From: Streptomyces spirodelae
GTDB taxonomy: Bacteria > Actinomycetota > Actinomycetes > Streptomycetales > Streptomycetaceae
Reading direction: 5' to 3'
Assembly (NCBI RefSeq): GCF_017676385.1
Contig: NZ_JAFFZN010000001.1
Location: forward strand, 124,001 to 188,000
DNA: 64,000 bases
Shown here: positions 9,284 to 20,300 of the stretch, one piece after another
Position numbering within the stretch: the stretch's first letter is position 1
How the letters are laid out: every line of letters starts with the position of its first letter
The notes under the pieces: generated by a model
The model's database searches: none
The model's input: only the letters and a program-made list of their open reading frames with translations
Told to the model about the DNA's origin: nothing
Position numbers and translations under genes: made by a program

Positions 9284-10246
9284 ATGTCTCATACGCCGCT
9301 GACACGCCGGGGGATGCTGCAGACCGGAGGCGGTCTCGCCCTGGCCGCACTCGGCCTGGGGGCCGGTTCCGGCAACGCCTCGGCCGCCGTGCCGGCCACT
9401 CGGCGCTTCGACCTGACCAAGCCGTCGTACGACCTCTACCGGCACAAGCCGCTGCACGACGACACGGTGCAGCAGAGCTTCGCCTTCGACAGCGTCAACA
9501 AGCGGCTGTTCGTCGCGCAGCGCCGGAACGGCTCCCCCTCGTCGGCCGGTGACCTGTGCATGACCCAGCTGGACTTCGCGGGCGGCTACACCACCTTCAT
9601 GCACCTCAAGGGGTTCGGCCACGGTGTCGCGTTCGGCGTCGAACCAGTGGGCGGGTCCAGCTATCTGTGGACCGAGGTCGACGCCAACGCCAACGGCTAC
9701 GGGAGACGGCTGGCCCGCTTCAAGTTCAGCGGCGGCACCACGCTCGACCACTCCGCGGCGATCACCAAGTTCGCACCGGTGCCCGGCGCGGTGGAGTACA
9801 CCTGCTCCATCGATCCCGTCCACAACAACCTGACAGTCCGGTACCACAGCGACGGTGCCAAGCACATCATCGTCTACAGCCTGGCCGACGCGCGCTCCGG
9901 TGACTTCAGCAAGCCCAAGGCCCACTTCAAGCAGCCGTCGATCTCCGGCACCATGCAGGGCTACACCAGCTACGGCTCGTACGCGTACTTCATGACGGGC
10001 AACGCCTACTCCTCGTCGAACCCTTACCCCGGGAACACCTACCTCAGCAGCGTCGACCTCAACACCGGCACCGTGAAGCAAGGCCCCACCCTCACCAAGG
10101 CCGGCAGCACCCTCTCCTTCCGCGAGCCCGAAGGACTGGCGATCTACCGAACGGACGCCGGACAGTCGCGCCTCTTCCTGGGTTTCGCGTCAGGAGACGC
10201 AGGCGACCGCCGCTCCAACCTCTTCTACAAGAACGTCCTCGTCTGA
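9284..10246 (+). CDS. Tat-exported TagC-like / P68-type beta-propeller protein
   Basis: This 320-residue protein is predicted to be secreted. The N-terminus reads TPLTRRGMLQTGGGLALAAL and ends ASAA, a twin-arginine-type signal with probable cleavage after the Ala-rich end near residue 34. The mature part is rich in short beta strands with aromatic residues (SFAFDSVNKRLFVAQ, EYTCSIDPVHNNLTVRY, EPEGLAIY). It resembles Streptomyces proteins labelled teichoic acid biosynthesis protein C or phage baseplate/P68-like propellers. ATG 9284 has GGAGGGAA at the right distance. The function is unknown; a role in binding cell-surface glycopolymer is inference. Confidence 0.72.
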   Translation: MSHTPLTRRGMLQTGGGLALAALGLGAGSGNASAAVPATRRFDLTKPSYDLYRHKPLHDDTVQQSFAFDSVNKRLFVAQRRNGSPSSAGDLCMTQLDFAGGYTTFMHLKGFGHGVAFGVEPVGGSSYLWTEVDANANGYGRRLARFKFSGGTTLDHSAAITKFAPVPGAVEYTCSIDPVHNNLTVRYHSDGAKHIIVYSLADARSGDFSKPKAHFKQPSISGTMQGYTSYGSYAYFMTGNAYSSSNPYPGNTYLSSVDLNTGTVKQGPTLTKAGSTLSFREPEGLAIYRTDAGQSRLFLGFASGDAGDRRSNLFYKNVLV

Positions 10247-10483
10247 GCACCCATCGGGTGAACTGCGCTGCATTCCCAGGAGCGTTGTCGTCGTCGTACG
10301 GCTCGCCCTCCCCCGGTGGTCGGGTCTCGTCGGCAGGGTCCGGAAGAGATTCGACGATCACGTGAAGATTTCGAGTGAGGCAACTGGACCTTCCCCACCA
10401 TAGGGGTCGTATTCGGAGCGAGAGCACGGCAATTGGTGGTGCAGCATTGCCGGACTGCCCGTCAACGAGTCGCCAGGTGAAGC

Positions 10484-11128
10484 ATGAAACTGTTCAGGCG
10501 TGGAATGCCCACCCAGCCCCCGAATCACACTGCCGCGTACGGAGACCCCCGGCCGGACGTCGCGGTGCTCGACCCGGCTCTGCAGGAGCTCACCGGGGAA
10601 TGGATCATCGATCCGGCCCACAGCCGGATCGGTTTCTCCGTACGCCATGCCATGGTGACCACGGTGCGGGGGTCTTTCACCGAGTACCAGAGCCGGCTCT
10701 TCTTCGACGGCCGCGAACCGTCCCGTTCCCGCGCCGAGGTTGTCATTTCCACGGCCAGCGTCGACACAGGGGTGGGCCAGCGTGACGCCCACCTGGTCGG
10801 CCGTGACTTCTTCGACGCCGACAACTATCCGCAGATGAGGTTCGTCAGCACACAGGTGCAGCCGATCAGCAGCGACACCTACCGTATGGCAGGAAACCTC
10901 ACGATCAAGGACGTGACCCGGCCCGTCGTGCTGGAGATGACCTACATAGGCCACGTGCTGGACCCCTTCGGCTACCAACGCGCGGGCTTCGACGGTACGA
11001 CCACCATAGATCGCTCCGACTGGGGCCTGACGTACAACAGCAAGCTGGCCGAAGGCGGCTCGATGGTCAGCGAGAAGGTACGCCTGCAGTTCGACATCGC
11101 CGCGATCCGGAACGCACCTCCCAACTGA
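10484..11128 (+). CDS. YceI-family protein
   Basis: This 214-residue protein has the YceI/lipocalin-like fold that binds isoprenoid lipids in its founding members. The signature GEWIIDPAHSRIGFSVRHAM begins near residue 38, followed by GSF..Y and the late motif NLTIKDVTRPVVLE. There is no signal peptide, which is common for actinobacterial cytoplasmic YceI proteins. ATG 10484 is used; ATG 10505 is an alternative that would drop seven residues. The ligand is unknown. There is no obvious operon partner, and it converges on the metallophosphoesterase. Confidence 0.88.
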   Translation: MKLFRRGMPTQPPNHTAAYGDPRPDVAVLDPALQELTGEWIIDPAHSRIGFSVRHAMVTTVRGSFTEYQSRLFFDGREPSRSRAEVVISTASVDTGVGQRDAHLVGRDFFDADNYPQMRFVSTQVQPISSDTYRMAGNLTIKDVTRPVVLEMTYIGHVLDPFGYQRAGFDGTTTIDRSDWGLTYNSKLAEGGSMVSEKVRLQFDIAAIRNAPPN

Positions 11129-11216
11129 GAGCCTGCTCCGGCAGCGCCGTTCCATACGTGCGGACGGCCCCCGGCCGCTCCTGTGCCCCGCTCCTTCCGG
11201 TGAGCGGCATGGACCC

Positions 11217-11978
11217 TCACGGCGTCTCGTCGCGTCCGTCCCGTGGGGCGAAGGCGTCGAGCGCTTCCGCGTCGGTGGCGCGGGCGTGCAGGAAGTAGTC
11301 GGCCCACTCGGCGATGTCGGGGTAGGAGCAGTCCCGGGTGATCCGGCGGATGGCGGCCTCGATGTCGAAGTCGGTTGTGCGAAGGTCGACGCCCGGCCCC
11401 AGGAGGGCCCAGTGGGCTCCGGCTCTTCCGTAGGGCATACCGACACTGCCGGGGTTGATCACCAGTCGGCCGTGCGCCAGGCGCACGAACGGCATATGGG
11501 TGTGACCGCAGACCACCGTGCGGATGTCGGCGTCGAGCCCGCCCAAGACCTCCTCCCAACGGTCGAGGCGGGAGTCGACCAGAACGACCTCTTCATCGTT
11601 CCGCGGGGTGGCATGGCAGAACAGCACCGTTCCCAGGCCGCGCACGGGGACGGAGAGCGACTGCGGCAAGGAACCGAGAAGGCTCAACTGGTCCTCGCTC
11701 AGCTGTTCGGCGGCCCAGGGAGCGATCGGGTCAGGGATGGTGTCCCGGTCTCCCCGGCGGTACCCGAGGAGCTCGCGGTCGGCGTTTCCGCTGATCCAGA
11801 TCACCCGTTCGCCGAGGCCGGCCAGCAGGTCGAGAACCTGGCACGGCTGCGGGCCGGCGGTGATGTCGCCGGTGAGAACGATGCGATCGGCCGCGCTCAC
11901 CTCCGGTTCTGCTAGCACAGCCTCCAGGGCCGGCAGGACTCCATGGATGTCGGACAGGACGGCTACTCGGTTCAGCAT
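11217..11978 (-). CDS. Metallophosphoesterase (YfcE-like)
   Basis: This 253-residue protein of the calcineurin-like phosphoesterase superfamily shows every metal-ligand block: LSDIHG, GDITAG, SGNADRE, CHATPRNDE and GHTHMPF. It is a small cytoplasmic phosphodiesterase or phosphatase related to YfcE/YmdB-type enzymes; the substrate is not predictable. I chose ATG 11978, giving MLNRVAVLSDIHG; GTGs just upstream would add three residues. It lies downstream of the type II thioesterase on the same strand with a 111-bp gap, and I place the cluster boundary here. Confidence 0.9.
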   Translation of the reverse strand: MLNRVAVLSDIHGVLPALEAVLAEPEVSAADRIVLTGDITAGPQPCQVLDLLAGLGERVIWISGNADRELLGYRRGDRDTIPDPIAPWAAEQLSEDQLSLLGSLPQSLSVPVRGLGTVLFCHATPRNDEEVVLVDSRLDRWEEVLGGLDADIRTVVCGHTHMPFVRLAHGRLVINPGSVGMPYGRAGAHWALLGPGVDLRTTDFDIEAAIRRITRDCSYPDIAEWADYFLHARATDAEALDAFAPRDGRDETP

Positions 11979-12089
11979 GGTCACCACTTTGGGGCGACGC
12001 GGCCAAGGGCAGACCTGGTTCGCCCGAAGCGTAGCTGTCCAGCAGTGGTGTTCTGATCGCTCCCGCCCGCGTTCGTCTCTCGGAAGCGG

Positions 12090-12830
12090 CTAGTGCACCC
12101 CTTGGGCGAGGTCCGCGGCGAGGAGGTCGGCTACTCGCCCGGTCTGCTCGGTCAGGTAGAAGTGGCCGCCCTCGTACTCGTGGAAGTGGCACTCGCCCGT
12201 GGTGTGCCGCCTCCAGTCCGCCACCACGTGCGGCGGGGTGCGGGTGTCGTGGCTGCCGGTGAGGACCCGTACCGGACAGCGGGGTTCGGAGCCCGGCTGC
12301 CACTGGTAGGTCCGTACGGCGTGGTAGTCGGCCCGGAGCGCCGGAAGGATCAGTTCCAGCATCTCGGGGTCGGCGAGCAGCCCGGCGTCCGTTCCGTTCA
12401 GCCTGCGCAGGTCAGCGAGCAGCCCGGCGTCGTCCTTGATCCCCTTCGTGGCCTCGACGCCCCGCGAGGGAGCCGGGCAGCCGGACACGTACAGCCGCGC
12501 CGGTGCCAGCCGGCGGGCCACCTCGTAGGCCACCAGGGCGCCCATGCTGTGTCCGAACAGCGCCAGCGGACCGCCGTTCCGGGCCGGCCGGAGTGCCGCG
12601 ACGATCTGCTCGGCGAGCTCGTCGAGGTTGTCGACCGCAGGCTCCCGCCAGCGGTCCTGGCGGCCCGGATACTGCACCGCCAGGACCTGTGACACGCCGC
12701 TGAGCTGCGCTGAGAGGGGTACGAAGTAGCCCGCTGAGCCACCCGCGTGGGGAAAGCAGACCAGCTGGACCGGGCGGCTCGCCGGCTCGGGCGCGGTGTG
12801 GAAGCCGCGCAGCCAGGACTTGGGACTCAC
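12090..12830 (-). CDS. Type II thioesterase (editing TE of the NRPS/PKS)
   Basis: This 246-residue alpha/beta hydrolase is of the stand-alone TEII type that removes aberrant acyl groups from carrier domains. The early FPHAGGSAGYF motif, the nucleophile elbow LFGHSMGALVAYE, the Asp region GSHDTRTPP and the catalytic-His region YEGGHFYL are all visible. The start GTG 12830 overlaps the halogenase stop (GTGA), so the two are translationally coupled. It is the last gene of the MbtH-NRPS1-halogenase-TEII operon. Family knowledge supports a proofreading role; it is not the release enzyme, because NRPS2 has its own terminal TE. Confidence 0.93.
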   Translation of the reverse strand: MSPKSWLRGFHTAPEPASRPVQLVCFPHAGGSAGYFVPLSAQLSGVSQVLAVQYPGRQDRWREPAVDNLDELAEQIVAALRPARNGGPLALFGHSMGALVAYEVARRLAPARLYVSGCPAPSRGVEATKGIKDDAGLLADLRRLNGTDAGLLADPEMLELILPALRADYHAVRTYQWQPGSEPRCPVRVLTGSHDTRTPPHVVADWRRHTTGECHFHEYEGGHFYLTEQTGRVADLLAADLAQGVH

Positions 12831-14326
12831 TGCTCGGCCGACGCCACCCAGCGCAGGCCGTCCGCCGAGGGGACCAGCCCGCCGGGGTACAGCGCCTCCT
12901 CCGGGTCGAGGTCGCCGCCGAGCGCGGCCTGGACCTGGATCTGGGTGCCCTGCTCCATGACGCTGCCCATGATCTCCGACTGGTAGAGCGGAGTGGCGTC
13001 GTCCCCGCCGGTACGGTCGACCTGGGACACCGACCGTTCGAGTTCACCGGCGGTGTGCTTGAACCGCGTGCGTACCGATTCGGCGTCCACGAAGGCACCG
13101 TCGAGGGAGGCCACCCCGCCCACCAGCTCGACGAACGCCTCGACCTCGGAGTCCCCGAAACCCGCGACCTTCTTCGCCTGCCAGAAGTACGACTCGTGGT
13201 CGCTGTTCATGTCGTAGAAGGAGACCAGGAACTCGTAGAAGAGGCCGAACTCGTGGCGGTACCGGGCGTCGAACTCGGTGAAAGCCGCCTCCTCGGTCAC
13301 CTCGCCCGCCAGTGCTGAGTTGATGGACCGCGCGGCGAGCAGCGCGCTGTAGGTCGCCAGGTGCACTCCCGAGGAGAAGACCGGGTCCAGGAAGCAGGCG
13401 GCGTCCCCGACGAGCACCATCCCCGGGCGCCAGTAGCTGTTGTTGCTGTAGGAATAGTCCTTCCGCACGCGCACCTGGCCATAGGTGCCCTCGGTGACGC
13501 GCTTCGCGTCGGACAGCAGATCGTCGATCCGGGGGCACTTGGCGATGAGCTGCGCGAGCGCCTCGGCGGGGTCGCCCTGCACCGACTCGGCGAACTCGCG
13601 GTGCACCACCGCGCCCACGCTGGTGAGGGTGTCGCTCAGCGGGATGTACCAGAACCAGCCCTCGTCGAAGGCGGCGCAGAAGATGTTGCCCTGCTTCGGC
13701 GCGGGCATCCGCTTGCCGCCCTCGTAGTAGCCGAAGATCGCGATGTTGCGGAAGAAGTCCGAGTAGGTACGCTCGCCGCCCGCCTGGCGGTGGATGCGGC
13801 TCTTGTTCCCGGACGCGTCGACGACGTACCGCGCGCTGACGGTGTGCCGGGCGCCGGACGCGTCGGTGTAGGCGACCCCGGTGACCCGGTCACCGGCCTC
13901 GATCACCTCGGTCACGGCGCAGTTCTCACGCACGTCCACCCCCAGCTTGCGGGAGTGCTTGAGCAGGATGTCGTCGAACTTCATCCGCTCGACCTGGTAC
14001 GCGTGGGAGGTCGGACCGGCCATCCGCGGCGAGATGGCGAAGGCGAACGACCACGGCTCGGGGCTGGTCCCCCACCGGAAGGTGCCGCCGAGCTTGCGTA
14101 CGAAACCGGCCCGCTCGATCTCCTCGGAGACGCCCAGCAGTCCGCAGATGCCGTGCACGGTCGCCGGCAGCAGCGACTCACCGATCTGGTACCGCGGGAA
14201 GGACTCCTTCTCCAGCAGCAGCACCCGGTGTCCCTGCTTGGCGACGAAGGACGCGACGGTCGAGCCGCTCGGGCCGCCGCCGACCACGACGACGTCGAAC
14301 TCTTCCGCAGATGACGCAGATGACAC
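12827..14326 (-). CDS. Flavin-dependent halogenase (CndH/CmlS-like group)
   Basis: This 499-residue FADH2-dependent halogenase probably chlorinates an aromatic residue tethered to a carrier domain. The FAD-binding GGGPSGSTVASF motif lies near residue 17, PRYQIGESLLP follows, and the family motif appears as EGWFWYIPL, a variant of WxWxIP. The GDAACFLDPVFSSGVHLA block is also present. Length and C-terminal extension fit the group acting on carrier-bound substrates rather than free tryptophan. GTG 14326 is chosen because AAGGAG lies 9 bases upstream, overlapping the NRPS1 stop. The overlap with TEII and position behind NRPS1 point to the Tyr-like residue of modules 1 or 2 as substrate. No dedicated flavin reductase is nearby. 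Confidence 0.92.
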   Translation of the reverse strand: MSSASSAEEFDVVVVGGGPSGSTVASFVAKQGHRVLLLEKESFPRYQIGESLLPATVHGICGLLGVSEEIERAGFVRKLGGTFRWGTSPEPWSFAFAISPRMAGPTSHAYQVERMKFDDILLKHSRKLGVDVRENCAVTEVIEAGDRVTGVAYTDASGARHTVSARYVVDASGNKSRIHRQAGGERTYSDFFRNIAIFGYYEGGKRMPAPKQGNIFCAAFDEGWFWYIPLSDTLTSVGAVVHREFAESVQGDPAEALAQLIAKCPRIDDLLSDAKRVTEGTYGQVRVRKDYSYSNNSYWRPGMVLVGDAACFLDPVFSSGVHLATYSALLAARSINSALAGEVTEEAAFTEFDARYRHEFGLFYEFLVSFYDMNSDHESYFWQAKKVAGFGDSEVEAFVELVGGVASLDGAFVDAESVRTRFKHTAGELERSVSQVDRTGGDDATPLYQSEIMGSVMEQGTQIQVQAALGGDLDPEEALYPGGLVPSADGLRWVASAEQ

Positions 14327-14337
14327 GGACAGTCTCC

Positions 14338-17300
14338 TTAACTTGTCGGGCGCGGACGCGGTCGCAGCTTCGGCCGCTCGCGCTTGCGCGCCACGGCCAG
14401 CCGGCCCGAGAGCTTCTCGACCGTCGTCGCGTTGAACAGATCCGGGATGGCCAGCTCGACGCCCAGCGTCGAGCGGATCCGGGACACCAGCCGGGTCGCC
14501 AGCAGCGAGTGGCCGCCCAGCTCGAAGAAGTCGTCGTCGATGCCGACCTTCGGCACGCCGAGCAGCTCGGCGAACAGCCTGCACAGCACTTCCTCGCGCT
14601 CGTTCCGCGGCCCCCGGCCGGTCCCGGCGCCGGTGCGGCCCGGCGCGGGCAGTGCGCGCCGGTCCACCTTGCCGTTCGGCGTCAACGGCAGCTCGTCCAG
14701 TACGACCAGGGCCGAGGGGACCATGTGGCCGGGCAGGGAGTCCTGCAGGTGGGCTTTGGCCGCGGCGCCCAGCGAGACTGCTTCCGCCGACCGGGACGGG
14801 TCGTTGGTCAGCGGGCCGGCTCCGGGGAGCTGCGGCCGGTACCCGGTTGTGGGTATCCCTGCGGCGGCCTGCTCCACGAACAGGACGTCGAGCGTTCCGT
14901 CCTCGCCCGGCGGCTGCACCAGTGCGCGATATCCGACCCGGCCGGCCGGCTCCGCGAATCCTCCCGGGTCCGGGAGAGTGTCGTCGCGCTCCGCCAGCTT
15001 GTCGCGGGCGGCCACCGGCGTGCCGCCGTCGGCCAGCACCCGTACCGCCGCCAACTCGTGCGCGACCCGCGCGTCGGGGACGCCGCGCAGCCGGACGGGC
15101 GCGGGGTGCGCCGCGGACAGCCGGTCGGCGAGCGCGTCCAGACCGGTGACGTCGGCGCCCCAGGTGAGCTCACGGGTGACGTCGGTGTCGATACGTTCGT
15201 ACGGCTGTTTGTGGAGGACGACGTCGAATCGGTGCGCGGTCAGCTCGTTGCGGAAGTCCGCTCGCTTGACGCGGAGGTCGGCTGCCGCGCCCAGCCCGGT
15301 GAAGAAGGCCGGGTCGATCAGCAGCTCCTTCTCCAAGGACACGGACTGCGCGACCGCAGCGCGCACCACGCCACCGTCCGCCGCGCCGGCCGGGCGGCCC
15401 AGCTCGACGGCCGTGCGCAGCGCCTGCAGCAGGTGCAGGTTGCGTACGTCGCCGACGAACACCCTGCCGCCGGGGGCCAGCACTTCGAGCAGGCCCCGCA
15501 GCACCTTCTCCAGATAGTCCGCGTTGGGGAAGTACTGCACGACGGAGTTCAGCACCACCGTGTCGAAGTGGCCCTGAGGCAGCCCGTCGAGTTCGTGGGC
15601 GGGCTGGACCCGTACCTCGACGTGGTCCGCCAGCCGCTCGTCGCCGGCCACCTGGCTGCGGACTCCCTCGACGATCCGGGGCGAGATGTCGGTACCCAGG
15701 TAGTACTCGCACTCGGGCGCGATCTTCGAGAGGAGCAGCCCGGTGCCCATGCCGATTTCGAGTACGCGCCTGGGCCGCAGTTCGCGGATCCGGTCGACGG
15801 TCGCGTCGCGCCAGGCGCGCATCTGCTCGACGGGGAGGGGCTTGCCGTCGTAGCTGCTGTTCCAGCCGGAGAAGTCCTCGCCGAACTCGGCGGCCTCCTC
15901 GCCCCCGTACAGCGAGTCGTAGGTGAGCTGCCACTCCTCGACCTGGCGCTCGTCCCGGTCCTTCGCCACGGCGGGGTCGTCTCCGCTGGGGACCAGATAG
16001 CCGACGAGCCGCTTGTCGCCCGGCTGGTCCTCGCGGGGCACCACGACGGCCTGCGCCACTCCGGGGTGGGCGGTCAGCGCGGCCTCCACCTCGCCGAGTT
16101 CGATCCGGAAGCCCCGGACCTTGACCTGGTCGTCGGACCGGCCGACGAACTCCAGCTGTCCGTCGCCGCGCCACCGGACCACGTCCCCGGTCCGGTACAT
16201 CCGCTCCCCCCGAGCGCCGAACGGGCAGGCCACGAACCGGCCGGCGGTCAACCCCGGGCGTCGCAGATAGCCGCGCGCCAGGGCTTCGCCCGCGATGTAG
16301 AGCTCGCCGGCCACGCCTGGAGGCGTGGGCCGCAGCCGGTCGTCGAGGACGTAGAGCCGGGTGTTGTCCAGCGGCCGTCCGATGGGCGGCAGGGTGCCGT
16401 CGGGCTCCAGCGGGTCGCTGATGGTGGCGCAGACAGTGGCCTCGGTGGGGCCGTAGGCGTTGACCATCCGGCGGCCGGGCGCCCAGCGGGCGACGAGGTC
16501 GGCGGAGCAGGCGTCACCTGCCATGATCAGCGTCATCGGCGCCGGAAGGCCGTCGTCCGGCAGGGCCGCGAGCACCGGCGGCGGCAGGGTCACATGGGTG
16601 ATGCCCTGCTCGTGCATCAGCGCGCTCAGCGCGGGCCCCGGCAGCGTCTTCTCCCTCGGAGCCACGACCAGCGTCGCCCCGGCCAGCAGCGCCATGCACA
16701 TGTCGGAAAAAGCGCCGTCGAAGCTGGGCGACGCGAACTGCAGCACGACGCTGTCCGGCTCCACCTCCAGGCGCGCGATCTCGCAGCCCATCCGGCCGGC
16801 GATGCCCGCGTGGGAGACCACGACGCCCTTAGGGACGCCGGTGGAGCCGGAGGTGTAGATGACGTAGGCGGCATGGCCCGGCCGCAAGGGCGCCGTGCGG
16901 TCGCGGTCCGTCAGGTCGTGGCCCGGCAGCCGGGAGACGGCCGAGCGGGTCGCGTCGTCCAGTGCTGTCCGCTCCAGCCCGGCGGGCAGCGCGACCGTAC
17001 TGTCCGCCGTGGTCAGCACGCACCGCGGCGCGGCGTCCTCGAGCATGAACGCGACGCGCTCCGGTGGGTAGTCCGGGTCCACCGGCAGATAGGCGGCGCC
17101 GGCTTTGAGGACCGCCAGCATCGCCGTCGTCATCTCGATCGAGCGGGGCAGCGCCAGCGCGACGTAGTCGCCGGGCCCCACCCCGCGTTCGGCCAGGTAC
17201 CGGGCCAGCCGGTTGGCGTTCTCGTTCAGCTCCCGGTAGGTGAGCACGGTGTCCTCGAAGCGGACCGCTACCGAGTCGGGAGTCGCGGCCACCTGGGCCT

Positions 17301-20300
17301 GGAACAGCTCCGGGAAAACGGCCGGGGCCACATCGCGGGCGGTGTCGTTCCACTCGCGCAGCACCAGTTGCCGCTCGGCCGCGTCGAGGACATCGACGTC
17401 GCCGAGGCGGGTCCCGGGTTCGGCCGTCATCACCTCGAAGACCTGGACCAGCCGGTCCAGCATCCGCTCGACGGTGGCCTGGTCGAACAGCTCGACCGCG
17501 AACTCCACTACGCCGTTCAGCCCGTTCGGCGCACCCTCCTCGTCGAACTGCTCGAACACACTGAAGGCGAGGTCGAACTTGGCCGTGTCGGTGTAGCGCT
17601 GCTCGGCCTCGACCTCCAGGCCGGGCAGCCGGAAGCTGACGTCGGCCAGGTTCTGGAACGCAAGCATCACCTGGAACAGCGGGTGCCGTGAGGTGGACCG
17701 GCTCGGGTTGAGGATCTCCACCAGGCGCTCGAACGGAAGGTCCTGATTGGCGTAGGCGCTCAGGTCCGTCTCCCGTACCCGCGCGATGAGTTCGCGCAGG
17801 GTCGGGTCGCCGCCGAGGTCGGTGCGCAGCACGAGGGTGTTGACGAAGAATCCGACCAGCCCGTCCAGGCTCTCGTCGGTCCGGCCCGCGATGGCGGTGC
17901 CGATGGGGATGTCCGTCCCCGCACCCAGTCGGCTGAGCAGTGCGGACAGGCCCGCCTGGACCACCATGAACAGGCTCGCGTCGCTCTGCCTGGCCAGCTC
18001 GGTGAGCCGGGCGTGGAGGTCGGCGCCGACCTCGAACCGGGCGGTCGAGCCCCGGTAGCTGGCGACCGCGGGGCGCTGCCTGTCCACCGGCAGCGGCAGC
18101 TCCTCCGGCACGCCTTCCAGCGCCTTCGACCAGTACCGGATCTGCTCGTTGATCAGGCTGTCCGGGTCGTCCTCGGTGCCCAGCAGCCGCTCCTGCCACA
18201 GCGTGTAGTCCGCGTACTGGACAGGCAGTTCGGGCGCGCCGTCGTCGAGCCCGGCGGCCCGGGCCTGGTAGGCGGCTGCCAGGTCGTCCGCCAGCGGGGC
18301 CATCGACCAGCCGTCGCCCGCGATGTGGTGGATCACCAGCGCGAGTACATGCTCGGTCGGGGACAGTGCGAACAGCTGCGCCCGCAGCGGCGGATCGGCG
18401 GCCAGGTCGAACTCCCGGGCGCAGAACCTAGCGACCTCGGCGTCCAGCTCCCGCTCGGTGGTGTCGGCGCACGGCAGTCCGGGCCGGACGTCGAGGACCC
18501 GCTGGAACGGCACCCCGTCGACCTCCCCGAACACCGTACGCAGCGCCTCGTGCCGGTCGGTCAGGTCCCCGAGCGCTGCTGCCAGGGCTACGCGGTCGAG
18601 CTCGCCGGTCATCCGGAGTACGACCGGCATGTTGTAGGTCGCGCTGCGGCCCTCCATCTGGCCGAGGAACCACAGCCGGCGCTGCGCGAAGGACAGGGGG
18701 AGCCGTTCGGGCCGCTGCGCGCGGGTCACGGCGGGCCGCAGCGAGCCGCCGACCTCGTCCAGCCGCCGCGCGAGCTGAGCCACCGTGGGAGCGCCGAAGA
18801 CGTCACGGACGGTGAGTTCCACGCCGAAGGCAGGTCTGATCCTGGCCACCAGCCTGGTCGCGAGCAGCGAGTGCCCGCCCAGGTCGAAGAAGTGGTCGTC
18901 GATGTGCACCTTGGGTGCGCCGGTGACATCCGCGAACAGCCCGCAGAGGATCTCCTCGCGCGGGCTGCGCGGGGCCCGGCCGCCCTCGGCGCCGGTGAAC
19001 CGGGGCGCGGGCAGCGCCCGGCGGTCCAGCTTTCCGTTGGGGGTCAGCGGGAGGCGGTCGAGTACGACGACCGCCGCGGGCACCATGTGCCGCGGCAGGA
19101 CCTCGCCGGCCGCCCTCCGGACCGCCGCAGGATCGATGATCCGCTCCTTGTGCGGCACGACGTAGGCGACCAGACGCTGCTCGCCGGGGATGTCCTCGCG
19201 GGCGACGACGGCGACCTCGCGTACGGCGCCGTCGCGGGCCAGCACGGATTCGATCTCGCCGGGTTCGACGCGGAAGCCGCGGATCTTGACCTGGTCGTCG
19301 GCGCGACCGAGGAACTCCAGCTGCCCGTCGGTGCGCCAGCGGACGAGGTCGCCCGTCCGGTACATCCGCTCACCCGGCGCCTGCGCGATCTCGGCCGGGC
19401 AGGCGAGGAACCGCTGCGCGGTCAGCCCCGCACGTCCCTGGTAGCCGCGTGCCAGCCCCTGCCCGGCCAGGTAGAGCTCGCCCGCGACGCCCGCCGGAAC
19501 CGGGCGGAGCGCGCCGTCCAGGACGAGCGTCCGCATGTTGTCGACCGGGCGGCCGATCGGCGGGGTGCCGCTGCCGGAGAGGGGGTCCGACATGGTCGCG
19601 CAGACCGTGCCCTCGGTCGGACCGTACGCATTGAGCACACGGCGGCCCGGTGACCAGGCGGCGACGACCTCGGCCGGGCACGCCTCGCCGGCCAGGTTGA
19701 GGGTCAGGTCCGCCGGCAGCTCGTCGGGCCGCATCGCGGAGAGGACGGCGGGTGGCAGGGTGACATGGGTCAGGGCGTGCTTGGCCGCGAGCTCGGTCAG
19801 GGTGATGCCCGGGACGAGCTGTTCGGCGCGCGCGAGCACCAGTGCGGCTCCGGACAGGAGGGCCATCGACACCTCGGAGAACGCCGCGTCGAAGCTGGGG
19901 GACGCGAACTGCAGCACCCGGCTGCGCTCGTCCACTCCCAGCCGGGCGATCTGCCCGAAGGCGAGCGAGGCCACACCGGCGTGGGTGACGACGACGCCCT
20001 TCGGCCGCCCGGTGGAGCCGGACGTGTAGATGACATACGCCGGGTGGTCAGGGTGCAGCGGCGCGAGCCGGTCGGCGTCGGTCAGGTCGGTGGCCGTCAG
20101 GTCACCTGCGGCCAGGCCGGTGTCCGGGCTGGGCAGACCGCCTGCGGCCGGGCCGGTGTCCGGGGCGGAGCCGGTACGGCCGTCGAGCACGATCCGGGGA
20201 AGGCCGTCGGGCAGGCCCGCCGGGCTCTGCTCGCCGGTGATGACGCCGGCGGGCGCGGCGTCGGCGCACATGAACGCGAGCCGCTCCGCCGGGTGTTCAG

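Noticed and set aside
14311..17691. Long rightward open frame antisense to NRPS1
   Set aside because: High-GC shadow frame; Gln/Arg/Gly/His-rich composition and no domain, while the opposite strand encodes A, MT and T domains.
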